From contig NZ_CP107007.1 in NCBI RefSeq assembly GCF_025725645.1, forward strand, positions 992,001-1,056,000: DNA of 64,000 nucleotides, given 5' to 3'. This DNA comes from Halomonas sp. GD1P12 (lineage in GTDB: Bacteria; Pseudomonadota; Gammaproteobacteria; Pseudomonadales; Halomonadaceae). Positions 7,479-16,146 of this stretch are shown piece by piece. The translations under genes and the position numbers were made by a program. The notes beneath the pieces are model-generated. The model was not told where the DNA came from. It saw only the letters and a list, made by a program, of their open reading frames with translations, and searched no databases. How positions within the stretch are numbered: position 1 is the stretch's first letter; each line of letters begins with the position of its first letter.

Positions 7479-8938
7479 CGACTTCTTCTTCCCCTACGCT
7501 TGCGGGTGCCGGTTTGGAGGCGCTCAACGAGCGCGTACGCTTTGATCTCGCGTGTCTGAACCTGCCGCCCGCGAACTGGGTGCCCGCCCGCACCGGGGAG
7601 CAGGGCGAGCACGTTCACGACGTCATCATCATTGGCGGTGGCCAGTGCGGGCTGGTGGCGGCGTTCGCGCTGATGTCTGGCGGCATTCGCAATCTGCGCA
7701 TTTTCGATCGCAACCCGCAAGGGCTCGAGGGGCCGTGGCTGAACTACGCGCGCATGGAAACCCTGCGCTCGCCCAAGACCCTGCCCGGGCCGAGCTACGG
7801 CTTTGCCTCGCTGACCTTCCGCGCCTGGTATGAGGCGCAGTACGGAAGTGAGGCCTGGGAGGCGCTCGACAAGATCCCGCGCCCCACCTGGATGGCGTAC
7901 CTGAGCTGGTACCGCGAAGTGCTGGCGCTGCCGGTCGAAAACGGCGTCAACGTCGAGCACGTCACACCCGAAGGCGACCTTCTACGCCTTGAGCTTTCCG
8001 GTGATGGGGCCCCCGCCCAAACGGTGCTGACGCGCAAGCTGATCATGGCGACCGGGCGCGACGGTACCGGCGGGCCGAAAATTCCCGGCTTCGTCGAAGG
8101 CTTACCGCAAAAGGCCTGGGCGCACACCGCCGACGATGTCGACTTCGCAGCGCTTGAAGGCAAGCGGGTGATCGTGGTCGGCGTGGGAGCGTCCGCGGTC
8201 GATAACGCCGCCGAGGCGCTGGAGCATGGTGCGTCCGAGGTTCGCTTTTTGATCCGCCGCGCCCAGATGCCGACCATCAACAAGATGATGGGCATCGGCT
8301 CGTTCGGCTTCACCCACGGCTACGCGGGGCTCAGTGATGACTGGCGCTGGCGCATCATGCACTACTCGTTCATCACCCAGACGCCGCCGCCCCGGGGCTC
8401 GACGATGCGCGTCAGCCGCCACGAGAATGCCTTTTTCCACTTCGAGTGCGGCGTCGAAGCGACCCGTATGGAGGGCGACGAGATCGTCGTCATCACTCGC
8501 CAGGGCGAGGTGCGCGGCGACTTTCTGATCCTGGGCACGGGCTTTGAGATCGACCCGCTGGCGCGCACCGAGCTTGCCGGCTACGCTGACCGCATTTTGC
8601 TCTGGCGCGACTGCTACCAGCCCCCGGAGGAGCTTGCCCACGACGAGCTGGGCAAATTCCCCTACGTGGGGCGCGATTTCGCCTTTCAGGAGCGCGAACC
8701 CGGCAGCGCCCCCTGGCTTAAAAACATTCACTGCTTCAACTACGGGGCGTCGGTCAGCCTTGGCAAGGTGAGCGGCGATATCCCCGGTATCAGCGAAGGC
8801 GCGAGTTGGCTTGCCAGCGCCATCGCCTCGCGCTTTTATCAGGAGGACGTGGAGCGTCACTGGCAGCAGCTACAGCACTACGACGCCCCGGAGCTTCAGG
8901 GCGATGAATGGACGGCTTCACCGCTACCCAATGATTGA
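7475..8938 (+). CDS. FAD/NAD(P)-dependent flavin monooxygenase-like oxidoreductase
   Basis: A 487-residue two-dinucleotide-fold flavoenzyme. A FAD-binding GGGQCG occupies residues 54-59 after a 50-residue N-terminal extension, and a second Rossmann motif (GVGASA) for NAD(P)H lies near 233. An ATGRDG segment follows the first half. The architecture resembles flavin-containing or Baeyer-Villiger monooxygenases, though a canonical BVMO fingerprint is not obvious. It would oxygenate N, S or carbonyl groups. It overlaps the PLP gene by ATGA and is followed after 27 bases by the CMD gene. Substrate unknown. Confidence 0.8.
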   Translation: MTTSSSPTLAGAGLEALNERVRFDLACLNLPPANWVPARTGEQGEHVHDVIIIGGGQCGLVAAFALMSGGIRNLRIFDRNPQGLEGPWLNYARMETLRSPKTLPGPSYGFASLTFRAWYEAQYGSEAWEALDKIPRPTWMAYLSWYREVLALPVENGVNVEHVTPEGDLLRLELSGDGAPAQTVLTRKLIMATGRDGTGGPKIPGFVEGLPQKAWAHTADDVDFAALEGKRVIVVGVGASAVDNAAEALEHGASEVRFLIRRAQMPTINKMMGIGSFGFTHGYAGLSDDWRWRIMHYSFITQTPPPRGSTMRVSRHENAFFHFECGVEATRMEGDEIVVITRQGEVRGDFLILGTGFEIDPLARTELAGYADRILLWRDCYQPPEELAHDELGKFPYVGRDFAFQEREPGSAPWLKNIHCFNYGASVSLGKVSGDIPGISEGASWLASAIASRFYQEDVERHWQQLQHYDAPELQGDEWTASPLPND

Positions 8939-8965
8939 TGGTCCGCCTGCCCAAGGAGTGTATCA

Positions 8966-9460
8966 ATGGCACATGTAATCGAGACCGCGGCTAACGTATC
9001 GGACAGCGGTGCGCTTTTCGAGGCGCTGACCATGCGCGGTAAACTGATGGATCTCACCGAGCAGTCCCACGACGCTGCGCTTTTGCCGAATGAGGAAGGC
9101 GGCGTACCGCGGGCCGCGCGCGCCGCACTGGCCTGCCGCATGGCGAAAATCTGCCGCCAAACCGGCCTGATCACCCATTATCAGGCGCTGCTGGAAAGCT
9201 ACGGCGCCGACGCCGACCCGCATCGATTGGCCGACCCCGACGCCACGCCTGGCGCGGATGCGCCGCGCCTGGCGGCCATGGTGACCTACGTGGATCTGGT
9301 CACGCGCTCGCCCAAGGACGCTACCAAAGCCGATATCGAAGCGCTGCGCGAAGCGGGACTCATCGATGCCGACATCGTACGCCTGGCCGGTCTCGTCGCC
9401 TTCGTCAACTATCAGCTGCGCGTCACCGCGGTGCTGAGCGTCATGGGAGAAACGCAATGA
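8966..9460 (+). CDS. CMD/AhpD-superfamily protein without the Cys pair
   Basis: A 164-residue all-helical protein with the layout of carboxymuconolactone-decarboxylase/AhpD-like proteins (ARAALACRMAKICRQ helix; ...LAGLVAFVNYQLRV near the end). It lacks the Cys-x-x-Cys redox pair, unlike its downstream partner, so it may be a structural or specificity subunit. AAGGAG precedes the ATG by nine bases. Its stop overlaps the next start (ATGA), so the two are coupled and likely form a complex. It resembles the CMD-domain half of paired AhpD systems; that assignment is from memory. Confidence 0.7.
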   Translation: MAHVIETAANVSDSGALFEALTMRGKLMDLTEQSHDAALLPNEEGGVPRAARAALACRMAKICRQTGLITHYQALLESYGADADPHRLADPDATPGADAPRLAAMVTYVDLVTRSPKDATKADIEALREAGLIDADIVRLAGLVAFVNYQLRVTAVLSVMGETQ

Positions 9461-10035
9461 GTCGCGTCATTCACAAGTTCACCACGCGTATTCCCACCTG
9501 GCGGCCCCACGTCACGCCGGTCGATTTCGACAACGCCAATGAGGCCCAGCGCGAGGCGCTCAAGGAGACGCCGTCGAACACCAAAATCTCCGACTACGTG
9601 CTGGTACTGGCCCACGACCCGGAATCGTTGCGTATTCGGACCTCGCTTTTCAATGGCATCATGTACGACAAGGGCGGGCTTTGCCGCGAGGAGCGCGAGC
9701 TCGGCGCCGTGGCGGCCTCGGTGGTCAACCGCTGCATCTACTGCGCGGCGGTGCACGCCCATCGTTACAACAACATCGTCGGCAGTGACGCGGTGATGAA
9801 GGATATCTTCCTGCGCGGCAAGGAGGCCGAGCTCGACGAGCGGACTCGCGCTATTCTGCGCTTTGGCATGCGCCTTTCCGAGACGCCGCCGAACGTCGAT
9901 CAGAGCGATATCCAGGCGCTTCGCGACGTCGGGCTCGACGAGCAGGAGATCCTGGATTTGACGCTGTCGACGACGCTATTTGGCTGGGCCAACCGGCTGA
10001 TGCACACGCTCGGCGAGCCGGTTTCCAACGCCTGA
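9457..10035 (+). CDS. AhpD-like peroxidase-related enzyme with CxxC
   Basis: A 192-residue AhpD/CMD-family protein. The redox motif Cys93-Ile-Tyr-Cys96 with His100 is intact, as in alkylhydroperoxidase AhpD and the 'peroxidase-related enzyme' family. Such proteins reduce peroxides or, in some pathways, act on quinone/lactone intermediates. It is translationally coupled to the Cys-less CMD protein. Next to a flavin monooxygenase, it may remove peroxide leaked by that enzyme or act on its product (inference). Confidence 0.8.
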   Translation: MSRVIHKFTTRIPTWRPHVTPVDFDNANEAQREALKETPSNTKISDYVLVLAHDPESLRIRTSLFNGIMYDKGGLCREERELGAVAASVVNRCIYCAAVHAHRYNNIVGSDAVMKDIFLRGKEAELDERTRAILRFGMRLSETPPNVDQSDIQALRDVGLDEQEILDLTLSTTLFGWANRLMHTLGEPVSNA

Positions 10036-10101
10036 GTATCGATTGTTCGTTACCCACCACCGTTCACTAATGATCACAAACCGCCTGACAGGGGAACTAT
10101 C

Positions 10102-11088
10102 ATGACAAAACGCTCTATTTCAACGCTTGCGGTACTCGGCGCAGTCACGATGATGGGGGCCACACCGGCGCTGGCCGAAACGCTGCGCATTGGGACGGTG
10201 GTCAGTGCGCCGCACCCCTGGATCGATGCCGCCGAGGCGTTCAAGGCGGAAATCGAGGAAGCCACCGATAACCGCATCACCGTGCAGATTTTCCCGGGCG
10301 GCCAGATCGGCAACGACCAGACCATGGTCGACGAGATCCGCATCGGCACCACCGACATGATCATCGGCGGCGTCATGAACGTCTCGCCTTACGTGCCGGA
10401 TTTCGAAATTTTCAGTCTCAACTACCTGTTCGAAGACATGGACACGTTCCGCGCCGCCACCGCGCCGGACTCACCGGTGTTCGAGTACTTCGATAACGCC
10501 GTGACTGAAGCGGACGTAGGTCTCAAACTGTTGAGCCTGACCGGCGGCGGCACGCGTAACCTGAGCACCAACGTCGGTCCGGTCACCGAGCCTTCTGATC
10601 TGGAAGGCGTGAAAATGCGCGTGACCGGCTCGCGGCTGGACGCCGACATGTGGCAGGCCTATGGCGCCTTGACCACGTCTCTGCCCTGGACGGAAATCTA
10701 CACCGGCATGCAGACCGGCGTCGTGGGCGCGTTCGAAAGCACCATCAGCGGCTACTTCTCCAGCCGTTTGTATGAAGTGGCGCCGTACCACGCCAAGACC
10801 GAGCACCAGATCATGATGAGCCACATCTCGATCGGTGAAAACCGCTTCAACCGTTTCTCAGAAGAGGATCAGGCGCTGATTCTGGAAGCCGCGCAGCACG
10901 CCGGAGAGCTGGGTACCGACAAGGGCGAAGAGTACGACGCCGAGTTCATCCAGCAGTTCGAAGAGCTGGGCGTGACGGTCACCGAGGTGGACAAGCAGGC
11001 CTTCATCGACCGGGCGCTGCCGCTTCACGACGAGTTCGCCGAAGAGCGCGGTTTGACCGAGCTGCTCGAGACGATTCGCGCCCTTTAA
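10102..11088 (+). CDS. TRAP transporter periplasmic solute-binding protein (DctP family)
   Basis: A 328-residue exported protein with a signal peptide (residues 1-25, ending Ala-Leu-Ala). The DctP fold is recognisable: ESTISGYFSSRLYEVAPY region, the conserved Arg context RNLSTNVGPVTEPSDLEGVKMRV, and a C-terminal helical end. It binds an organic anion, commonly a carboxylate through the conserved Arg, and passes it to the membrane components encoded next. A good ribosome-binding site (AGGGGAA) precedes the ATG. The ligand cannot be read from the sequence. Confidence 0.9.
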   Translation: MTKRSISTLAVLGAVTMMGATPALAETLRIGTVVSAPHPWIDAAEAFKAEIEEATDNRITVQIFPGGQIGNDQTMVDEIRIGTTDMIIGGVMNVSPYVPDFEIFSLNYLFEDMDTFRAATAPDSPVFEYFDNAVTEADVGLKLLSLTGGGTRNLSTNVGPVTEPSDLEGVKMRVTGSRLDADMWQAYGALTTSLPWTEIYTGMQTGVVGAFESTISGYFSSRLYEVAPYHAKTEHQIMMSHISIGENRFNRFSEEDQALILEAAQHAGELGTDKGEEYDAEFIQQFEELGVTVTEVDKQAFIDRALPLHDEFAEERGLTELLETIRAL

Positions 11089-11153
11089 AGAATGCCGCAC
11101 ATCGCGCGCTTTCCGCCTTGCGGGAGGCGCCGTTGGCTTGAAAGGATGAACGC

Positions 11154-11660
11154 ATGCGATTGATCAATGATGTGCTGGAGAGGGTACTGACGCTGATTGC
11201 TGGCAGCTTGTTTGCGATCTTCATCCTGACGGTACTCTACCAGGTGTTTGCCCGCAGCGTGCTGGCCATCTCGGTCTCCTGGACCGATGAGATCGCCATG
11301 TCCTGCTTCGTCTGGTCGGTGTTTCTCGGCGCCGCGGTAGCGTTGCGTCGGCGCCAACACTATGTGGTCGACGTCTTTCCCTCGCATTTCGTCGTCACCC
11401 AGCGCGCGCTGCGCCTGTTTGGCAGCATCGCCTGTCTGCCGGTCATCTACGTGCTGGTGGTCAACGGCAACGTGCTGGTGGACATGGGTTGGCACCGCCG
11501 CTCGGTGGCGCTCGGCACGCCGATGTCCTACGTCTTTGCCGCCATGCCCGTGGCGGGCGTGGCGATGTTTTTGTTCTCCATCGAAATTCTCTTGAAAGAC
11601 ATCAAGATGCTGGCCCGCGGAAAAGAGGCCGCAAGCCAAAGCGAGGCCATCGATTCATGA
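11154..11660 (+). CDS. TRAP transporter small permease (DctQ family)
   Basis: A 168-residue protein with four predicted membrane helices and the conserved DctQ segment with SWTDEIAMSCFVWSVFLGAA. It pairs with the large DctM subunit in the inner membrane. AAAGGATG precedes the start. Its stop overlaps the DctM start by ATGA, so subunits are made by coupled translation. Confidence 0.9.
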   Translation: MRLINDVLERVLTLIAGSLFAIFILTVLYQVFARSVLAISVSWTDEIAMSCFVWSVFLGAAVALRRRQHYVVDVFPSHFVVTQRALRLFGSIACLPVIYVLVVNGNVLVDMGWHRRSVALGTPMSYVFAAMPVAGVAMFLFSIEILLKDIKMLARGKEAASQSEAIDS

Positions 11661-12946
11661 CTCCTTTACTGACCCTGATCGGCAGCTTCCTGCTTTTGAT
11701 CGCGCTGAGCGTGCCGATCGCTTTCGCCATTGGGCTGGCCTCGATCATTACCATTTTGCAGCTGGGCCTGCCGTTGACCTCGGTGGTCAACCAGATGTTT
11801 GCCAGCATCAACTCCTTTCCGCTGCTGGCGGTGCCGTTTTTCCTGCTTTTGGGTAGGCTGATGAACGATGGCGGTATCACCGACCGTTTGCTGCGCTTCG
11901 CCGACAGCACCGTGGGCCACATCCGCGGCGGGCTTGGCCATATCAATGTCATGGTCTCCATGATGTTTGCTAGCCTGTCCGGCTCGGCGGCGGCGGATAC
12001 CGCAAGCGTTGGCGCGGTGCTGATTCCGGCGATGAAGAAATCCGGCTACCCGGCGCCGTTCGCCGTGGCGCTGACCGCGGCCTCGTCGGTGCTCGGCGGG
12101 GTCATTCCACCGTCGATTCTGATGGTCATCTACGGTGCCTTCGGCAACGTTTCCGTCGGCGCGCTGTTCATGGGCGGGGTGCTGCCTGGCGTGCTGGTCG
12201 GGCTGATGCAGATGGGCTACGTCTACTACATCGCCAAAAAGCACGGCATCAAGGCGACGGGCACGTTCTCGTTCGCCCAGATGGGGAGAACCGCGGTCAC
12301 CGCGACCCCGCCGATGCTGCTGCCGCTGATCATTCTGGGCGGCATCACGCTGGGTGTGTTCACTGCTACCGAAGCGGCGTCGGTCGCGGTACTGCTCGGC
12401 ATGCTGCTGGCGTTCGTGTTCTACCGCGCCATTCGCTTTCGCCAGCTGCCCGGCATTCTCAGCGACTCGGTGGTGGCGTTTTCGCTACCGATGTTCGCCG
12501 TGGCCTCCGCCGGCATTATGGGGTGGCTGATCTCGTATCTGGGCATCGCTCAGGAGGTCGCCAACTTCATCCTGTCAGTTACCGAAACGCGCATCGGCAT
12601 CATGCTGATGGTGATGATTTGCATGCTGATCATCGGCACGGTGCTGAGCCCGGTCACCGCGGTCATCATCTTCCTGCCGATCATTCAGGGGCTCTGTGTG
12701 GCCGCGGATATCAACCAGGTGCACATGGCGCTGGTGGTCATTCTCTCGCTCACGCTTGGGCTGATCACGCCGCCTTACGGCATCTGTCTATTGATCGCCA
12801 CGCAGATCGGCGAGGTCTCCATGCCGCGCGCCTTTGTGGCGGTCATGCCGCTGATCGGGCTGATTCTTTTGGTGATCATTGCGGTGATCCTGCTGCCCGG
12901 TATCTTCATGTACCTGCCGCAAATGATGTTTCCCAAGGCTTTCTAG
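11657..12946 (+). CDS. TRAP transporter large permease (DctM family)
   Basis: A 429-residue, roughly 12-helix membrane protein of normal DctM length. Characteristic stretches include SGSAAADTASVGAVLIPAM, GGVIPPSI and TATEAASVAVLLGM. It is the Na+-driven transport subunit. A longer frame is open upstream into dctQ, but the ATG at 11657 gives the family N-terminus and the ATGA coupling. The strong terminator just downstream ends this operon. Confidence 0.92.
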   Translation: MTPLLTLIGSFLLLIALSVPIAFAIGLASIITILQLGLPLTSVVNQMFASINSFPLLAVPFFLLLGRLMNDGGITDRLLRFADSTVGHIRGGLGHINVMVSMMFASLSGSAAADTASVGAVLIPAMKKSGYPAPFAVALTAASSVLGGVIPPSILMVIYGAFGNVSVGALFMGGVLPGVLVGLMQMGYVYYIAKKHGIKATGTFSFAQMGRTAVTATPPMLLPLIILGGITLGVFTATEAASVAVLLGMLLAFVFYRAIRFRQLPGILSDSVVAFSLPMFAVASAGIMGWLISYLGIAQEVANFILSVTETRIGIMLMVMICMLIIGTVLSPVTAVIIFLPIIQGLCVAADINQVHMALVVILSLTLGLITPPYGICLLIATQIGEVSMPRAFVAVMPLIGLILLVIIAVILLPGIFMYLPQMMFPKAF

Positions 12947-12960
12947 CCGCGCTATAGCGC

Positions 12961-13004
12961 GACAGCGCCCCGCCCGGTCAACCGGGCGGGGCGCTGTCGT
13001 TTTG
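12961..13004 (+). terminator. strong Rho-independent terminator after the TRAP operon
   Basis: An 18-bp perfect stem (12961-12978 with 12981-12998), very GC-rich, followed by G-TTTT. It lies between the convergent dctM and modC genes and may act for both. Confidence 0.85.
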
Positions 13005-13039
13005 GCGGTTGGTCAAATGTCTATCGGTTGGGGCGGCGC

Positions 13040-14158
13040 TCAAATCGGTGAAAGCGTCACCCGGCGAATCAGCGCGGTGACCGCCATGGCCTCTTCAAGC
13101 GCCAGGGCGTCGCACGCCTTTCGCGTGAGCTGCGCGCGAAGCGTCTGCGTGCCCACGCGCAGGCGAACCTCGATCTGATGCGGCGTTTGCGGCAGGCGCG
13201 TCATTGCCTCGATCACCGCGGGCAGCGCGTCGAGTTCGCTGGTGGACGGCGCGATTGATCGGGCCAGGCTAACGTCGCGGGCCTTCACGTGCAGCCGAAC
13301 GCGCTGGCCCTTCGCCAGCGCCGGTGCGGGAATTGTAAGGCTCGGGAAGTCGTGCGATGCGCCTGAGTCGATAACCACCTGGGTGAGCCCATAGGCCGCA
13401 TCGTGATCGACGATGGTGGCCTCAAGAAGCGAGGCGGCCTCGAACGCTTTAAGCGTCTCGGTAAGATCCAGACGCTGCAACAGCGCGCAGAGGGTGTCGC
13501 TTGCCACCACTTGCCCGGCGCCCATTACCACCAGGTGGTCGGCGATGGCGGCGATCTCGTCGACGTCGTGGCTGACGTACACCACCGGGATGTCCACCTG
13601 ACGCGTAAGCGTTGCGATATAGCGCAGAAGCTCCTGCTTGCGCGCGCCGTCGAGCCCGGTCAACGGCTCGTCCATCAGCAGCATCTGTGGGTCGCTCAAA
13701 AGCGCCCGGCCGATGGCGACCCGGCGCGCCTCACCGCCGGAGAGCGCCCCGGGCATGCGCTCGAGCAGGTGCCCAATCCCCAAAAGCTCGACGAGATCGT
13801 CAAAGCGCGGTGCCGCGTGCGCCGGCATGGCGTAGGTGAGATTGCCGCGCACCCGGTAGTGGGGGAACAGCCGCGCCTCCTGGAACACCACCCCCAGCCG
13901 GCGCTGGTGGGGGGGCACGAAAATACGTTGGGCGCTGTCCACCAGCACCCGCTCGCCGAGTTGGATGCGGCCGGTATTGGGGCGCTCGAGCCCGGCGATC
14001 AGGCGCAGCAGGCTGGTCTTGCCGCTGCCGGAGGGGCCGAACACGCCGGTCACGCCGGCCCCGGGCAGGTCAAGCGCGGCGCTCAGCTGAAACGCCCCCA
14101 AGTGCTGGTCGAGCTCAAGCGAAAGCCCGGTGGCCGGGGGGCTGGGTTCAGTAGGCAT
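13040..14158 (-). CDS. modC: molybdate ABC transporter ATP-binding protein ModC
   Basis: A 372-residue ATPase. Walker A GPSGSGKT is at residues 41-48; the signature LSGGEARR and Walker B LLMDEP follow near 130 and 155; the H-loop is in VSHDVDE. A C-terminal TOBE/Mop-type domain starts near residue 290, typical of ModC. It energises molybdate import through ModB. The ATG at 14158 lies 11 bases inside the modB 3' end; the longer frame runs into modB and is not used. Last gene of modE-A-B-C. Confidence 0.92.
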   Translation of the reverse strand: MPTEPSPPATGLSLELDQHLGAFQLSAALDLPGAGVTGVFGPSGSGKTSLLRLIAGLERPNTGRIQLGERVLVDSAQRIFVPPHQRRLGVVFQEARLFPHYRVRGNLTYAMPAHAAPRFDDLVELLGIGHLLERMPGALSGGEARRVAIGRALLSDPQMLLMDEPLTGLDGARKQELLRYIATLTRQVDIPVVYVSHDVDEIAAIADHLVVMGAGQVVASDTLCALLQRLDLTETLKAFEAASLLEATIVDHDAAYGLTQVVIDSGASHDFPSLTIPAPALAKGQRVRLHVKARDVSLARSIAPSTSELDALPAVIEAMTRLPQTPHQIEVRLRVGTQTLRAQLTRKACDALALEEAMAVTALIRRVTLSPI

Positions 14159-14846
14159 CGCGCTCCTGCACTCTCTGTCGGGTCCGTCTGGCAAGCCACT
14201 CTGATGCAATCAGCGACACCAGCGCGATGACGATCGCCAGCACGCAGAGTCTGGCCGCGGCGCTTTCTCGCCCCGGGCTCTGAATCAGCGTGTAGAGCGC
14301 CAGCGGCAGCGTGCGGGTTTCGCCGGGAATGTTGGAGGCGAAGGTGATGGTGGCGCCGAATTCGGACAGCGCCCGGGCAAAGGCGAGCATGGTACCGGTC
14401 AAGAGCCCCGGCACCGCCAGCGGTAGGGTGATCGTGGTGAAGACCCGCAGCCGCCCGGCGCCCAGGGTGCTGGCCGCGGCTTCGAGCTGGGGGTCCACCG
14501 CTTCGAGCGACAGGCGCAGCGCGCGCACCAACAGCGGAAACGCCATCACGCCGCTGGCTACCGCCGCGCCCTGCCAGGTGAAGGGCAGCGACACGCCAAA
14601 CGACTGGTAGAGCCACGCCCCGATGACCCCCTGGCGGCCCAGCGCCACCAGCAGCAGATAGCCCACCACCACCGGCGGCAGCACCAGCGGCAGGTGGATC
14701 AGCCCGTCGACCAGCGCCTTGCCGCGAAACTCGAAGCGCGCCAGCCACCAGGCAATGACGATACCCGGTGGCAGAATCCAGGCCACGGCGGCCAGCCCGA
14801 TCAAAAGGCTCAGCCGAATCGCTTCCCACTCCGCAGGCGTTAGCAT
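14148..14846 (-). CDS. modB: molybdate ABC transporter permease ModB
   Basis: A 232-residue inner-membrane permease with about five helices and the EAA-like loop (LEAVDPQLEAAASTLGAGRLRVFTTITLPLAVPGL) that docks on ModC, plus ALSEFGATITFASNIPGETRTLPLALY, characteristic of ModB. The ATG shares its A with the modA stop (TGATG), showing translational coupling; the open frame upstream of it is the other frame of modA. Confidence 0.93.
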   Translation of the reverse strand: MLTPAEWEAIRLSLLIGLAAVAWILPPGIVIAWWLARFEFRGKALVDGLIHLPLVLPPVVVGYLLLVALGRQGVIGAWLYQSFGVSLPFTWQGAAVASGVMAFPLLVRALRLSLEAVDPQLEAAASTLGAGRLRVFTTITLPLAVPGLLTGTMLAFARALSEFGATITFASNIPGETRTLPLALYTLIQSPGRESAAARLCVLAIVIALVSLIASEWLARRTRQRVQERDAY

Positions 14847-15625
14847 CAGGGTCGGCTGATGGCGGTGTCGAAGCCGTAAGCCTCGAAAATAGCCAGCGCC
14901 GCGTCGCTTTCGAGCCACTCTCTGAGCGTCCGTGCGGCTTCGCTCTCCTTTGCGCCGACCAGCGCCGCCGGGTAGGTGATCGGATCGTGACTCTCCGCCG
15001 GGAAAAGCCCCAGCACGCGCACGGTGTCGCTTGCGAAGGCGTCGGTCTGGTAGACCACGCCTGCCGGTGTTTCGCCGCGCTCGACCAGCGCCAGCGCGGC
15101 GCGCACGTCACTTGCCCGCGCCAGGCGCGGCGCGAGTGCCTCCCACTCGCCGAGCGTCTCCAGCGCCTGCCTTGTGTAGATGCCCGCTGGCACGTGGTCC
15201 GGGTCGCCCACCGACAGGCGGTCACCCACGCCGAGCAGATTCTCGATCGGCGCGCCGTCGCCGGGGGTGAACGTCTCAAACGCGGTGTCGCTGGCGCTGA
15301 CCAGCGCCAGGCGGTTGTGCAGCAGGTCTTCGCGCGCGCTTACTTCAACCCCTTGCGCTTCGAGCCAGTCCATCCAGTCGAGGTTGGCGGAGACGAACAC
15401 CTCGGCGGGGCTGCCGTTGGCGATCTGACGCGCCAGCGTCGACGACGAGGCATAGACCGGCGTGACGTCGATATCGTGCGCCGCCTCGAAGGCGGCGATG
15501 GCTTCGTTCATGGCATCGGTCAGCGAGGCGGCGGCGGCGATCTGAACGTTCTCGGCGGCGTGAGCCGATAGCGGCGCGCAGACCAGCGCAAGGGCGCCGA
15601 GCGTGCGGGGCGAGACGAGGGGCAT
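14846..15625 (-). CDS. modA: molybdate-binding periplasmic protein ModA
   Basis: A 259-residue exported protein: signal peptide about residues 1-23 (ending AHA), then the ModA start (VQIAAAASLTDAMNEAIAAFE) and the oxyanion site Ser/Tyr/Ala residues such as YASSSTLARQIANGSPAEVFVSA. It captures molybdate in the periplasm. The ATG at 15625 is selected by the signal peptide; 22 upstream codons are excluded. A ModE-type operator lies 13-36 bases upstream. Confidence 0.93.
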   Translation of the reverse strand: MPLVSPRTLGALALVCAPLSAHAAENVQIAAAASLTDAMNEAIAAFEAAHDIDVTPVYASSSTLARQIANGSPAEVFVSANLDWMDWLEAQGVEVSAREDLLHNRLALVSASDTAFETFTPGDGAPIENLLGVGDRLSVGDPDHVPAGIYTRQALETLGEWEALAPRLARASDVRAALALVERGETPAGVVYQTDAFASDTVRVLGLFPAESHDPITYPAALVGAKESEAARTLREWLESDAALAIFEAYGFDTAISRP

Positions 15626-15637
15626 TGTAGGAATTTC

Positions 15638-15661
15638 CGTTATTTCCGTTTGGATATAGCG
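15638..15661 (-). promoter_or_regulatory. ModE-binding site before modA
   Basis: Read on the minus strand: CGCTATAT, 10 bases, ATAACG. The known enterobacterial ModE operator has CGCTATAT and ATAACG with the same 10-base separation. It lies between modE and modA and would repress transport genes when molybdate is bound. No enzyme test is implied; the match is by eye. Confidence 0.75.
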
Positions 15662-15687
15662 GAGATTAAAGCCAACCGGATCAATGA

Positions 15688-16083
15688 TCAAGCGCCGTTA
15701 TCGCAAGCGCTCGTCTCGGCCGCCCCGGGCGCCAGAAGCTCGAGCAGGGCGCGGGCGTCCTCGGCGTCTTCCACGGCCAGGCGCCGCTCCAGAGCGCGAA
15801 AGTGGGCGATCACCTGGCGCCCGGTGGCGCTGAGTCGCGCGCCGCCGCGCTCGTTGCCCCCGGCGTGGGTCTCGACCAGCGCCTCGAGAAAGTGGCCGTT
15901 CATGGTCTCGATCAGTTGCCAGGCTTTCTTGTAACTCATGCCGAGCGCTCGCCCGGCGCTCGAGATCGAGCCGCTCTCGTCGATGGCTTCCAGAAGCGCC
16001 ACCTTGCCCGGGCCGAGAATCACGTCGCGGTGCAGCGCCAGGCGCAGTTGAAAAGTGGGGGTAGGGTGGTGGGTACGCGTCAC
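15688..16083 (-). CDS. ModE-type regulator, DNA-binding domain only
   Basis: A 131-residue protein with the ModE N-terminal winged helix (GKVALLEAIDESGSISSAGRALGMSYKKAWQLIETMN) and a Gly-Gly-rich turn before the wing. The C-terminal di-Mop molybdate-binding part of E. coli ModE (262 residues) is absent, so it belongs to the short ModE form. It may sense molybdate indirectly or bind constitutively. It heads modE-A-B-C on the same strand, with the operator in the 62-base gap to modA. Confidence 0.85.
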   Translation of the reverse strand: MTRTHHPTPTFQLRLALHRDVILGPGKVALLEAIDESGSISSAGRALGMSYKKAWQLIETMNGHFLEALVETHAGGNERGGARLSATGRQVIAHFRALERRLAVEDAEDARALLELLAPGAAETSACDNGA

Positions 16084-16146
16084 GGTGGGCTCCGACAGGG
16101 TTACGGCGCCCAGTGTAGCAGCTGCCCGCCACCGCGGGGCGAGCGT

